Origin: Blastococcus sp. TML/M2B
GTDB taxonomy: Bacteria; Actinomycetota; Actinomycetes; Mycobacteriales; Geodermatophilaceae
Reading direction: 5' to 3'
Assembly (NCBI RefSeq): GCF_016612865.1
Contig: NZ_JAENZZ010000001.1
Span: forward strand, 310,001-374,000
DNA: 64,000 nt
Shown in pieces: positions 25,528 to 34,192 of this stretch. The translations under genes and the position numbers were made by a program. Position 1 is the stretch's first letter. Each line of letters begins with the position of its first letter. The notes under the pieces were generated by a model. The model made no database searches and had not been told where the DNA came from. It was given only the letters and a program-made list of their open reading frames with translations.

Positions 25528-26709
25528 ATGGCGCTTCCCCGCATCCTCGTCCTCGTCCTGGCCGGTGGAGCGGGTGGCCGGCTCGAGCTGCTCACCGACC
25601 GACGGGCCAAGCCCGCCGTCCCGTTCGCCGGGGTCTACCGGCTGGTCGACTTCCCGCTGAGCAACTGCCTGCACTCCGGGATCGCCGACGTCTGGGTGTC
25701 GATCCAGTTCCACCCGACCTCGATCTCGGAGCACCTGGCCAACGGCCGCCCGTGGGACCTCGACCGCACGACCGGCGGGCTGCTGACCCTGCCGCCGTTC
25801 CAGGGCACCGACCGCGGCGGGTGGCACACCGGCACCGCCGACTCGCTGTGGCGCCAGGCCGAGCTGATCAGAGCCTTCGCGCCCGACGCGCTGGTCGTGG
25901 TCAGCTCCGACGCGGTCTACAAGCTGGACTACCGCGAGGTCGCCGAGGCCCACCTCGGCTCGGGCGCCGAGGTGACGATGGTGACCACCGAGGTGGCTCC
26001 CGACGACGCCTCGCGCTACGGCATCGTCGAGGTGGGCGAGGGCGGCCGGGTGACCGGCTACGCCTACAAGCCCGACGAGCCGGCGACGACGACGGCCACC
26101 AACGAGGTGTTCGTCTTCTCGCCCGGCCCGACCCTGGACCGGCTCGAGGCGCTGGCCCGGGACGCGGGCGAGGACGGGCTGGACGACCTCGGCTCGCAGC
26201 TGCTGCCCGCGCAGACCGCCGACGGCCTGGCCCGGGCGGTGCCGCTGGACGGCTACTGGCGCGACGTCGGCACCGTCCCCGCCTACTGGGAGGCGCACCG
26301 GGACTTCATCCGCGAGGAGCCACCGCTGGACCTCGACGACCCGTCCTGGGCGATCCGCACCCGTGGCGGCCGGCACAGCGCAGCGCGCCTGCTGCGCGGC
26401 GCGGTGGTCGAGGAGAGCCTGATCTCCGGCGGCACCCGCGTCGCGGGCGAGGTGCGCGGATCGGTGCTGTCCCCGGGGGTCGTCGTGGAGCGCGGCGCCG
26501 TCGTCGTCGACTCGGTGCTGCTGCCCGGGGTCCGCGTGCGGGCCGGCGCGCGGGTCACCCGGGCGGTGCTGGACGACGGCGTCGAGATCGGCCCGTCGGC
26601 CGAGGTCGGGGGTGAGGGGGACATCGCGCTGGTCGGCCGGCGGGCGGCGGTGCCGGCCGGCACCCGGCTCGCCGCCGGCGCCCGCCACCCCGAGCCGGAC
26701 GAGGACTGA
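25528..26709 (+). CDS. glgC: glucose-1-phosphate adenylyltransferase family protein (GlgC-like)
   Basis: A 393-residue nucleotidyltransferase of the ADP-glucose pyrophosphorylase family, probably for glycogen synthesis. LAGGAGGRLELLTDRRAKPAVPFAG is the nucleotide/activator loop, YRLVDFPLSNCLHSGI the following strand-helix, and GTADSLWRQ the sugar-phosphate region. YKPDEP and GYWRDVGTVPAYWEAH also fit, and the C-terminus is a left-handed beta-helix of hexapeptides (VVVERGAVVVDSVLLPGVRVRAGA). It is slightly shorter than typical GlgC (about 405-430), and the loop has LELLT where most have LxPLT, so a paralog with altered regulation is possible. Confidence 0.8.
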   Translation: MALPRILVLVLAGGAGGRLELLTDRRAKPAVPFAGVYRLVDFPLSNCLHSGIADVWVSIQFHPTSISEHLANGRPWDLDRTTGGLLTLPPFQGTDRGGWHTGTADSLWRQAELIRAFAPDALVVVSSDAVYKLDYREVAEAHLGSGAEVTMVTTEVAPDDASRYGIVEVGEGGRVTGYAYKPDEPATTTATNEVFVFSPGPTLDRLEALARDAGEDGLDDLGSQLLPAQTADGLARAVPLDGYWRDVGTVPAYWEAHRDFIREEPPLDLDDPSWAIRTRGGRHSAARLLRGAVVEESLISGGTRVAGEVRGSVLSPGVVVERGAVVVDSVLLPGVRVRAGARVTRAVLDDGVEIGPSAEVGGEGDIALVGRRAAVPAGTRLAAGARHPEPDED

Positions 26710-26710
26710 G

Positions 26711-27427
26711 TCAGCCGAACTGCATCCACACCCGACGCCGGTCGCCCCGGGTGTGCACCTGCGCCATGGCCTCGACCCGGCGGCGCTGGTCGTCGGTGGC
26801 CCGGTGCTCGACCACGGCGATCTCGGCCTCGCGCATGGCGCGCTCGGCGGCGAACTCGGCCGGCGTCGAGGGGTAGGACTCCGGTCCGTCGGCGTCGTCG
26901 CTCCCCGGGCGCGGCCGGGCGTAGGGGCTGTCCGGCGGGAGGTTCCCGCTGACCCGGCCGTAGGCGCCCAGGAGCAGCAGGACCAGCCCGGTGATCTCGG
27001 CGAAGAAGACGTTCTCGATCTCGAAGGCGAGCAGGTTGGCCTCGGTGCGGAGCACCGCCAGGCTCGCCAGGCCGGAGACCAGGAAGAGGACGCCGACGAC
27101 CATCATCAGCGTCGAGGCCGTCCGCGGGCTGCGCATCGCGGCGAGGACCAGGACGGCGGCGGTGACGACGGAGACCGTCGACAGCAGGCCGTTGGACGAC
27201 AGGCCCAGGATCGGCTCGCCGTCGGTCGAGAAGAAGTCCAGGCCGCCGGCGAAGCCGAGCACGCCGAAGACCAGGATCACGGCGGCGACGACGAGTGCGC
27301 CGGTCCGCTGGACGGCGAAGACGCGGGGGTCGTAGCTGCGGCCGTGCGCGTCCGTGGCACGGGCCGTGGCGCGGGCCGGGTCGGGGCGGTCCGTCGTCCG
27401 GGGGGTGGGGCGGTGGCGAAGCTGCAT
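26711..27427 (-). CDS. DUF4383 membrane protein
   Basis: A 238-residue protein with four membrane segments (GALVVAAVILVFGVLGFAGG, LLSTVSVVTAAVLVLAAM, TLMMVVGVLFLVSGLASLAV and FFAEITGLVLLLLGAYGRV), typical of the DUF4383 family, plus a long charged C-terminal tail (EREAEIAVVEHRA-like). ATG at 27427 is chosen for the GAGGAG ribosome site ten bases upstream. Function unknown. Convergent with the GlgC-like gene with one base between stops. Confidence 0.75.
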   Translation of the reverse strand: MQLRHRPTPRTTDRPDPARATARATDAHGRSYDPRVFAVQRTGALVVAAVILVFGVLGFAGGLDFFSTDGEPILGLSSNGLLSTVSVVTAAVLVLAAMRSPRTASTLMMVVGVLFLVSGLASLAVLRTEANLLAFEIENVFFAEITGLVLLLLGAYGRVSGNLPPDSPYARPRPGSDDADGPESYPSTPAEFAAERAMREAEIAVVEHRATDDQRRRVEAMAQVHTRGDRRRVWMQFG

Positions 27428-27575
27428 GGCGAGCTCCTCGGGAGGGGGAGGGATGCCCCGGTCTTCAGCCGCTCCCCGCGCCCTGGATGCGGCTTCCCGG
27501 CGTGTCGCGCGGGGTGACTGCGAAGCACCAGGTCGGCCGGGGAAGCCGCGGCCCCCCGCGGGCGTTGGAGGTGCC

Positions 27576-27908
27576 GTGGACCAGCAGCCGTTCGAGATCG
27601 ACCTGCACTCGGAGTTCCTGCGCGCGGACCTGTTCCTGTCCATGGGTCGGCCCGACGAGGCGGCGCGCATCCTGCAGCCCGTCGTCGACGCCGCACCCGA
27701 GAACGAGGCGGCGCTCGAGGCGCTGGCGCGGGCCTACTTCGGCTCCGCCCAGCTGGCCAGGGCCGAGGCCGCGCTCACCCGGCTGGTCGCGCTCGCGCCG
27801 GCGCACGGCTGGGCCCGCCGGGCCCTGGCCCGCACGCTGGAGCGGCAGAGCCGGCACGCCGAGGCGGTGCCGCACCACCGGATGGCCGACGCCCTCGGCG
27901 CCGGCTGA
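27576..27908 (+). CDS. TPR-repeat protein
   Basis: A 110-residue protein with about three tetratricopeptide units: RADLFLSMGRPDEAARILQPVVDAAPENEAAL, EALARAYFGSAQLARAEAALTRLVALAPAHGW and RRALARTLERQSRHAEAVPHHRMADAL. The N-terminus DQQPFEIDLHSEFLRADL resembles thioredoxin-linked or actinobacterial TPR proteins. GTG at 27576 follows GGAG. A protein-interaction role is likely; partner unknown. Confidence 0.72.
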   Translation: MDQQPFEIDLHSEFLRADLFLSMGRPDEAARILQPVVDAAPENEAALEALARAYFGSAQLARAEAALTRLVALAPAHGWARRALARTLERQSRHAEAVPHHRMADALGAG

Positions 27909-28017
27909 CCCCCCGGCACGGATGGTTGGTCCGTGCTCCTCCACCGCCCGTCACGCCACGCCGGGGGCGCTGCGACGGGACGGATCGGGTCCCGCCGGGC
28001 GGGGCACCCACCTGCCC

Positions 28018-28245
28018 ATGAGCATCCTCGGACGACTGATGGGAACGGCTGAAGGCGCCGCGCGTGGAGCGGTCCGCGGCGGACGCACGACCGCACGACC
28101 CGCGCGGGGGACCGGCCGCGGGGCCGCCCGCGGAGCGGTCGGCGGGCGCGGCGCGCTCGGCGGCGGCATGCGGCGCGGCCGGGCCGCTCCGGCGGCTACC
28201 GGCGGGCTCGGCTCGCTCGTCGGCGGACTGCTGCGCCGGCGCTGA
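28018..28245 (+). CDS. small Arg/Gly/Ala-rich hypothetical protein
   Basis: A 75-residue reading frame starting MSILGRLMGTAEGAARGAV, followed by RG-rich low complexity (RGTGRGAARGAVGGRGALGGG) and ending GLGSLVGGLLRRR. The regular RG content suggests nucleic-acid or membrane binding if expressed. No clear ribosome site is seen. It is followed by a 14-bp tandem duplication. The weakest gene call in this list. Confidence 0.35.
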   Translation: MSILGRLMGTAEGAARGAVRGGRTTARPARGTGRGAARGAVGGRGALGGGMRRGRAAPAATGGLGSLVGGLLRRR

Positions 28246-28301
28246 GGTCCCGGCGCTGAGGTCCCGGCGCTGAGTTTTCGGCCGAACCCCAGAGGGCGGA
28301 G

Positions 28302-29063
28302 CTACCAGAGGGCGGCGGCGACCAGCAGGGTCGCCGCCGTCGCCACCTCGGCGGTGGCGCCCATGACGTCGCCGGTCGTGCCGCCGAGCCGGCGCACCGC
28401 CCGGCGGTGCAGCACCTCGGCGGCCGCGGCGCCGGCCACGAGCGAGCCGAGCAGCACGGCGGCCTGCCCCGGCCCGAACAGCGCGGCCGCGACCCCCGCG
28501 GCGAGCAGCACGGTGGCGGCGGCCGCGCCGGCGAACCAGGCGCGCGAGACGGTGCCGGCGACCGTGCGGCCGAGCGAGGACCCCTCCGCGACCGGGATGC
28601 CCGGTAGCCCGCTGCGCGCCATCACCAGCCGGGCGCCCACGACCGCGGCCCAGAGCACCAGCCAGCCGCCGTCGCGCGGGAGCAGCGCGGCGAGGCAGGC
28701 GATCTGCAGCAGCAGGGTCAGCACCAGCGTGACCACGCCGAACGGCCCGACGTCGCTCTGGTGCATCACCTGCAGCGCGCGCTCCCGGCCACGCAGCGGG
28801 CCCAGCCCGTCCGCGGTGTCGGCCAGCCCGTCCAGGTGCAGGCCCCGGGTGAGCAGCGCGAGCGCGGCGACCGCCAGCACCGCGCCGGTCAGCGGCGACA
28901 CGACGCGTGCACCGCCGTCCCCGGCCGCGGCCGCGACGCCACCCAGCAGCAGCCCCACCAGCGGGGCCCACGGCAGCACGCCGCGGGTGGAGCGCGCCCC
29001 GGACGCCGGGACGGGGAGGGCGGTGAGCAGCGCGACCGACTCCCAGGGGCCGGTCGTCCTCAT
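28302..29063 (-). CDS. cobS: adenosylcobinamide-GDP ribazoletransferase
   Basis: A 253-residue polytopic membrane enzyme that joins adenosylcobinamide-GDP with alpha-ribazole to complete cobalamin. The conserved LTRGLHLDGLADTADGLG, with its Asp cluster near residue 75, and the following MHQSDVGPFGVVTLVLTLLLQ are diagnostic. GTTGDVMGATAE near the end completes the family pattern. It acts directly after CobT, whose gene is 9 kb upstream. A histidine phosphatase gene just upstream on the same strand may supply the ribazole phosphatase step. Confidence 0.92.
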   Translation of the reverse strand: MRTTGPWESVALLTALPVPASGARSTRGVLPWAPLVGLLLGGVAAAAGDGGARVVSPLTGAVLAVAALALLTRGLHLDGLADTADGLGPLRGRERALQVMHQSDVGPFGVVTLVLTLLLQIACLAALLPRDGGWLVLWAAVVGARLVMARSGLPGIPVAEGSSLGRTVAGTVSRAWFAGAAAATVLLAAGVAAALFGPGQAAVLLGSLVAGAAAAEVLHRRAVRRLGGTTGDVMGATAEVATAATLLVAAALW

Positions 29064-29166
29064 CGGGACCGGCGCCCCGCCCCGGCCGCGGGCACGTGCC
29101 AGGTCGCGGATGCGGGCCGGCTCGCGGGTGTTGCGGGTGCCGCGGGTGCCGTGGGTGCTGCGGGCG

Positions 29167-29719
29167 TCACGGGCAGAACTCCACCCGGGTGACGCTGCCG
29201 TTGTGCGGCGTGACCGCGGGCATCGCGTCCGGCCCCAGGTCGGCGACGACCGCCTGGATCGCCCGGATCGTGTCCCCGTGGGTGACCAGCGCCATCACGT
29301 CCGCGGGCGGCTCGGCGCACAGGTCCTTGAGGTAGGCGGCGACCCGGCCGTGCAGCTCGGCCAGGCTCTCCCCGCCCTCGGCCGACCACTGCGCGTCGGA
29401 CCAGTCGACGACGTCCCACAGCTCCCGGGACGGGCGGCCCTCGAGCACGCCGTAACCCTGCTCGCGCAGCGACGGCGTCGTGACGAACCGGCAGGCCGGT
29501 CGCGCGGGAGCAGGCCTCCGCGGTCTGCACCGCCCGCAGCAGGTCGCTGCTGATGAGCGCGCCGGGGGAGAGGGTCGCCAGCTCGGCCGCGGCCTCCTCG
29601 GCCTGGCTGCGGCCCAGCGCGGTCAGGGGCACGTGCGGCGTCTGACCCTGCATGAGACCCGCGGCGTTCCACTCGCTCTGCCCGTGGCGGACGAGCAGGA
29701 GGGTCAGCGGGCGGGCCAT
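29167..29719 (-). CDS. histidine phosphatase family protein, possible CobC (frame broken near 29487)
   Basis: About 183 residues of the phosphoglycerate mutase-like fold. The catalytic His and Arg lie in LLLVRHGQSEWN, and the second His in MALVTHGDTIRAI. A proton-donor Glu is expected in the GYGVLEGRPSRELWD region. One extra A at 29486-29487 breaks the frame between GLPV and the segment before EQGYGVLEG; both sides match the family. It lies about 100 bases upstream of cobS on the same strand, so alpha-ribazole-5'-phosphate phosphatase (CobC) is a reasonable but unproven role. A general phosphatase is the alternative. Confidence 0.8.
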
Positions 29720-29864
29720 GGTGGGAGGGAGCGTAGCCAGGTGGGCGACGATCCGCGGACCGCGCCTCGTACCGTCGTCCTGGCGGCCCACCAGCGAGGC
29801 CGCGACGCACCGGCACAGCAGCAGCGCCGATCGGCCCCGCCGACGCGCGCAGCGAGGAGATCAC

Positions 29865-30653
29865 GTGAGCATCCCCGTCCGTCCCGGCGCCGGCCGTCCC
29901 GCGGCCCGGCCGGGTGCCCCGGACCCGCTGGCGCCGCTGCTGGAGCTGCCCGGCGTCCGCGTCGCTGCCGACGCCGCCCGCGCTGGCGTGGACCGGTTGC
30001 TCAGCCACAAGGTGCTGCGCCGCGAGTCGGCCGGGGTGAGCACCGAGTCCGCGCTGCGCGGCGCCCGCGCCTCGGCCGCGCTCGAGGGGGTCGACGTGCC
30101 CCTGGCCGAGCTGCGCGCCGGCGCCGTCGAGGACCCCGTCGTGCAGGGCGCGCTCCGGGTGTCCGCGGGCCTGGGCGGCATGCTCGAGACCTGGCCCAAG
30201 GCGCCCGGTCAGGTGCTCGCCCGCCTGCACGTGCTCGCCGCGAGCGACCGGGTGGACCCGGCCGAGCTGGGCCGGCCCGCAGCGCACGCGGGGCCGCGGC
30301 TGTCCGGGCTGTTCTCGCTGGTCACGGCGACGACGTCGGTCCCCGCGGTGCTCGTCGCCGCGCTGGTGCACGGCGAGATCGCGGCGCTGGCGCCGTTCGG
30401 GGTGGCCGACGGGCTGGTGGCCCGCGCGGCCGGCCGGCTCACCGGCGTCGCCCGCGGGCTGGACCCCAAGGCGGTCTCGGTGCCGGAGGTCGGCTTCGTC
30501 GAGCTGGGCGCGGACGCCTACGCCGAGGCGCTGGCCGGCTACGCCTCCGGCGATCCCGCGGGCGTGGCGCGCTGGCTGGTGCACTGCTGCCAGGCCACCG
30601 AGCACGGCGCCCTGGAGGGCCTGGCGATCTGCGAGAGCCTGCTCCGCGGCTGA
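29865..30653 (+). CDS. Fic-like helical protein with degenerate catalytic motif
   Basis: A 262-residue protein conserved in actinobacteria and often labelled 'oxidoreductase'. Its layout follows Fic proteins: an N-terminal ESALRGARASAALEG segment resembles the (S/T)xxxE(G/N)-type Fic N-terminal region, and HGEIAALAPFGVADGLVARA stands where Fic enzymes have HPFxxGNGRxxR. The His and PF survive but the Asn-Gly-Arg triad does not, so AMP transfer is doubtful. GTG at 29865 follows GAGGAG. A structural or regulatory role is likely. Confidence 0.65.
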   Translation: MSIPVRPGAGRPAARPGAPDPLAPLLELPGVRVAADAARAGVDRLLSHKVLRRESAGVSTESALRGARASAALEGVDVPLAELRAGAVEDPVVQGALRVSAGLGGMLETWPKAPGQVLARLHVLAASDRVDPAELGRPAAHAGPRLSGLFSLVTATTSVPAVLVAALVHGEIAALAPFGVADGLVARAAGRLTGVARGLDPKAVSVPEVGFVELGADAYAEALAGYASGDPAGVARWLVHCCQATEHGALEGLAICESLLRG

Positions 30654-30667
30654 CCGCGGCCCGGCGC

Positions 30668-30940
30668 TCAGCGCCGGGCGAGGACCAGGCCGGTGACCGC
30701 GACGGCGGTCGCCGCGACGGCGCAGCCGGCCGCGGCGGGCACCCACGCCCGGGTCGCGGCACCCCAGCCGAGGGCGGCGAGCAGCACGAGCCACGGCCCC
30801 GACAGCGACAGGAACAGGCCCAGCCGCGCGGCCGGCCCCCTGCGACGGCGGCGGGGCGCGGTGCGCACCGACTGCCCGAGCAGGGCCGCCGCCACGCACA
30901 CGGCCAGGGCCGCGAGCCAGGCCAGGACCGCGGTGAGCAC
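30668..30940 (-). CDS. small membrane protein, hypothetical
   Basis: A 90-residue protein with three hydrophobic segments (VLAWLAALAVCVAAALL, LGLFLSLSGPWLVLLAALGW and AAGCAVAATAVAVTGLVLA) and an Arg-rich cytoplasmic loop (RTAPRRRRRGP). The start is GTG at 30940. No family is recognised. Confidence 0.55.
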   Translation of the reverse strand: MLTAVLAWLAALAVCVAAALLGQSVRTAPRRRRRGPAARLGLFLSLSGPWLVLLAALGWGAATRAWVPAAAGCAVAATAVAVTGLVLARR

Positions 30941-30997
30941 GTCCGCAGGATGGCCGACGCGGGAACGTCCCGGCCGGTGCCCCGCCGGGAGAGGGGG

Positions 30998-31843
30998 TCA
31001 GGCCCCGAAGCGCCGCCGGCGACCGGGCACGGGTCCCGACGCCTCCGGCAGGACCGCGCGGCCCGACCGGTGCCGGGCGTACCAGGCCAGCCCGACGACC
31101 GCGGCGCCGACGCCCATCGCCGCCGCGCCGGTGACCACCGGGGTGGTCGGCACGGAGAACCGGGCGCGCATGCTCACCGGCCGCTCGAACCGGAGCACCG
31201 GCCAGCCGTGCTGCAGCGCCGCTTTGCGCAGCCCGCGGTCGGGGTTGACCGCCGTGGGGTGCCCGACCGCGCTGAGCATGGGCAGGTCGGTGACGGAGTC
31301 GCTGTAGGCGTAGCAGTCGGCGAGGTCGTAGCCGCCCTCGGCGGCCACCTCGCGCATCGCGGCCGCCTTGTTCTCGGCGTAGGCGTAGTACTCGATCTCG
31401 CCGGTGTAGCGGCCGTCCTCGACGACCATCCGGGTGGCGACCACGCGGTCGGCGCCCAGCATCTCGCCGATCGGCGCCACCATCTCCGCCCCGCTGCTGG
31501 AGACGATGACGATCTCCCGCCCGGCAGCCCGGTGCTCCTCGATGAGGTCGGCCGCCTCGGCGTAGACCAGCGGGTCGACGATCTCGTGCAGCGTCTCGCG
31601 GACGATCTCGTGCACGGTCGCGGCGTCCCAGCCGGTGACCATGGCGGTCATCTGCGCGCGCAGCCGCTCCATCTGCTGGGCGTCGGCTCCGGCGAGGGAG
31701 AACACCAGCTGGGCGTAGGCGGTCTTGAGAACCGTCCGCCGGTTGATCAGCCCGCCCTGGAAGAACGGGCGGCCGAAGGCCAGGGTGCTGGACTTGGCGA
31801 TGATCGTCTTGTCCAGATCGAAGAACGCCGCGGCGCGGGTCAC
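30998..31843 (-). CDS. HAD-IB family hydrolase (SerB-like)
   Basis: A 281-residue HAD phosphatase of the SerB/PSPase-like IB subfamily. Motif I is AAFFDLDKTI, motif II IVIVSSSGAEM, motif III the Lys in ENKAAAM and motif IV CYAYSDSVTDLPML. The C-terminus adds a membrane segment (VVTGAAAMGVGAAVVGLAWYA) and a basic tail. M. tuberculosis Rv3661 has the same position, divergent from ssd. Substrate unknown; phosphoserine or a phospholipid phosphate are options. Confidence 0.85.
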   Translation of the reverse strand: MTRAAAFFDLDKTIIAKSSTLAFGRPFFQGGLINRRTVLKTAYAQLVFSLAGADAQQMERLRAQMTAMVTGWDAATVHEIVRETLHEIVDPLVYAEAADLIEEHRAAGREIVIVSSSGAEMVAPIGEMLGADRVVATRMVVEDGRYTGEIEYYAYAENKAAAMREVAAEGGYDLADCYAYSDSVTDLPMLSAVGHPTAVNPDRGLRKAALQHGWPVLRFERPVSMRARFSVPTTPVVTGAAAMGVGAAVVGLAWYARHRSGRAVLPEASGPVPGRRRRFGA

Positions 31844-31970
31844 GAGGCATGACGGTAGTGGTGCCACACGGCGCGGACAGATCGCGCGCGCCGTCCACAC
31901 CCGAAGGAGTCATCCACAGTTCGGCCGCCGATCTGGCACAGTTCGCCCGCTCTCCGGTGGGCTCGGCGCC

Positions 31971-33056
31971 GTGCCTGCCGCTGCCTACCCACCCGATCCG
32001 TCCCCGCGGCCCCTGGTCGTCAGCCGGGACGACGACCTGCTCGACGACCTGCTGCGGGTGCTGGCCGCCGCCGGCACCGAGCCCGAGATCGCCGCCGGGG
32101 GCCCCGCGCTGCGGCGCGCACACCGAGAGGCCCCGCTGGTCCTGCTCGGCGCCGACGTGCTCGGCACGGCCGCCGTGCGCGGGCTGGGGCGGCGGCCGGG
32201 GGTCGTCGTGGTCGCCCGCGGTGAGCTGCCCGCCGCCGAGTGGGCCGCGGCGGTCGAGGTCGGCGCCGAGCGGGTCGCGACGCTGCCCGACGACGAGGGG
32301 TGGCTGCTGTCCCGCGCGGTCGCCGCGGTCCGGACGCCGGTCGACCGCGGCTGGCTCGTGGCCGTCGGCGGTGGCTGCGGGGGTGCGGGGGCGAGCACCG
32401 TCGCCGCGGCCCTGGCCGTGGCGGCCGCACCCGGCGTCCTCCTCGTGGACGCCGACGGCTGGGGCGCCGGGCTCGACCTGCTGCTCGGGGCCGAGCGGCT
32501 TGAGGGGCTGCGCTGGCCGGAGCTGACCGGCCTGCGGGGCCGGGTCTCCGGCGAGGCCCTGCGGGCCTGCCTGCCGGAGGTCGCCGGCGTGCACGTCCTC
32601 GCCGCGGCCCGGTCGGCCGGGCCCGCGCTGCCGGAGGAGGCGGTGCGGGCGGTCGTGGAGGCGGCCCGCGCCGAGGGCTCCCCGGTGGTCGTGGACCTGC
32701 CCCGCCCCGGGCCCGCTGGTGCCTGCGCGACGACGCACGCCGTGCTCGCCGAGGCCGACCTGGCACTGCTCGTCGTCCCGGCCCGGTTGCGCGCGGCCAC
32801 CGCGGCCCGGGTGCTGGTCACGGGCCCGGGCTCGCCCTGGTCGGCGGCCCAGCTCGTGGTCCGGCCCGTCGCCGGCGGCCTGGCCCCCGCCGAGGTGGCC
32901 GATGTGGTGGGGCGGCCGGTGCTGGCCGAGCTGCCGCACGACCGCAGCGCCGTGCCGCGCGGCGAGCGGGGTGAGCCGCCGGCCGTCGCCCCCCGCACGC
33001 CGCTGGGTGGCGTCACCCGGCGGGTGCTCGCCCGGGTGCGGGAGGCCGCGGCGTGA
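31971..33056 (+). CDS. ssd: septum site-determining protein Ssd / CpaE-TadZ-like ATPase
   Basis: A 361-residue MinD/ParA-superfamily protein at the head of the tad operon, equivalent to Rv3660c. The N-terminal receiver-like part (LVVSRDDDLLDDLLRVLAAAG) precedes the ATPase domain. Its deviant Walker A is GGGCGGAGASTVAAALA, without the usual Lys, so nucleotide hydrolysis may be impaired. VLLVDADGWGAGLDLLLG is the switch I-like Asp region. TadZ/CpaE proteins place the pilus machine at the cell pole; Ssd also affects septation. GTG at 31971 gives the first conserved residues. Its stop overlaps tadA. Confidence 0.82.
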   Translation: MPAAAYPPDPSPRPLVVSRDDDLLDDLLRVLAAAGTEPEIAAGGPALRRAHREAPLVLLGADVLGTAAVRGLGRRPGVVVVARGELPAAEWAAAVEVGAERVATLPDDEGWLLSRAVAAVRTPVDRGWLVAVGGGCGGAGASTVAAALAVAAAPGVLLVDADGWGAGLDLLLGAERLEGLRWPELTGLRGRVSGEALRACLPEVAGVHVLAAARSAGPALPEEAVRAVVEAARAEGSPVVVDLPRPGPAGACATTHAVLAEADLALLVVPARLRAATAARVLVTGPGSPWSAAQLVVRPVAGGLAPAEVADVVGRPVLAELPHDRSAVPRGERGEPPAVAPRTPLGGVTRRVLARVREAAA

Positions 33057-34192
33057 GCGCCGCGCTGCTGGACCGGGTCCGGGCGCGGCTGGCGCTGGGG
33101 CCCGGGCTGCCGACCCAGGCCGAGGTGGCGGCGGTCGTCCGCGCCGAGAGCGGTGGCCTGCTCGGGGACGACGACGTGCTGCGGGCGGTGCGCGACGCCG
33201 TCGACGAGCTGGCCGGGGCCGGTCCGCTCGAGCCCCTGCTGCGCCTGCCGGACGTCACCGACGTGCTGGTCGCGGCACCCGACCGGGTGTGGATCGACCG
33301 CGGATCGGGTCTGGAGCTCACCGAGGTGCGCTTCCCGGACGACGCGGCCGTCCGCCGGCTCGCGGTCCGGCTGGCCGCGGCCGCCGGGCGGCGCCTGGAC
33401 GACGCCGCGCCCTGGGTGGACGTCGGGCTGCCCGACGGCACCCGCCTGCACGCGGTGCTGGCACCGGTGGCCGGCAGCACCTGCCTGTCGCTGCGGGTGC
33501 TGCGCCGCTGCCACCGGAGCCTGGCCGACCTCGCGGCGCTCGGTGCGCTGCCCGGGGAGAGCCCGGCACTGCTGCGGGCGCTCGTGCGGTGGCGCCGGGC
33601 GTTCCTCGTGACCGGCGGGACCGGTTCGGGCAAGACGACGGTGCTCTCGGCCCTGCTCGGCGAGGTCGGTCCGGCCGAACGGGTGCTGACCTGCGAGGAC
33701 GCGCCGGAGCTCGCGCCGGACCACCCGCACGTCGTCCGGCTGCTGACCCGCCCCCCCAACGTGGAGGGCGTCGGGCAGGTGACGCTGCGCGACCTGGTGC
33801 GGCAGGCGCTGCGGATGCGCCCGGACCGGCTGGTGGTCGGGGAGGTGCGCGGCGCCGAGGTCGGCGATCTGCTGGCCGCGCTGAACACCGGCCACGACGG
33901 AGGCTGCGGCACCCTGCACGCCAACCGGCCGGCGGAGGTTCCGGCGCGGCTGGAGGCGCTCGGTGTGGCGGCGGGGTTGGACCGCGCGGCGGTGCACAGC
34001 CTCGCGGCCGCAGCGCTCCACGTCGTGGTCCACCTGGGGCGCACCCCGGAGGGCCGTCGGGTGGAGGAGCTGGGGGTGCTGTGGCGGGCCGGGGAGCGGG
34101 TGGTCGTGGAGCCCGGCTGGCGGGCCGACGGCGGCCCGTGCCCGGCGGCCGACCGGCTGCACGAGCTGCTGGACGGGACGGCCCGGAGATGA
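33053..34192 (+). CDS. tadA: TadA-family secretion ATPase
   Basis: A 379-residue type II/IV secretion ATPase that powers tad pilus assembly. Walker A is VTGGTGSGKTTVLSALL, the Walker B/Glu region RMRPDRLVVGEVRGAEVGDLL, and the His box ALNTGHDGGCGTLHAN. The N-terminal domain (LLRLPDVTDVLVAAPDRVWIDRG) is the usual TadA ring domain. GTG overlaps the ssd stop (GTGA). Corresponds to Rv3659c. Confidence 0.92.
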   Translation: MSAALLDRVRARLALGPGLPTQAEVAAVVRAESGGLLGDDDVLRAVRDAVDELAGAGPLEPLLRLPDVTDVLVAAPDRVWIDRGSGLELTEVRFPDDAAVRRLAVRLAAAAGRRLDDAAPWVDVGLPDGTRLHAVLAPVAGSTCLSLRVLRRCHRSLADLAALGALPGESPALLRALVRWRRAFLVTGGTGSGKTTVLSALLGEVGPAERVLTCEDAPELAPDHPHVVRLLTRPPNVEGVGQVTLRDLVRQALRMRPDRLVVGEVRGAEVGDLLAALNTGHDGGCGTLHANRPAEVPARLEALGVAAGLDRAAVHSLAAAALHVVVHLGRTPEGRRVEELGVLWRAGERVVVEPGWRADGGPCPAADRLHELLDGTARR

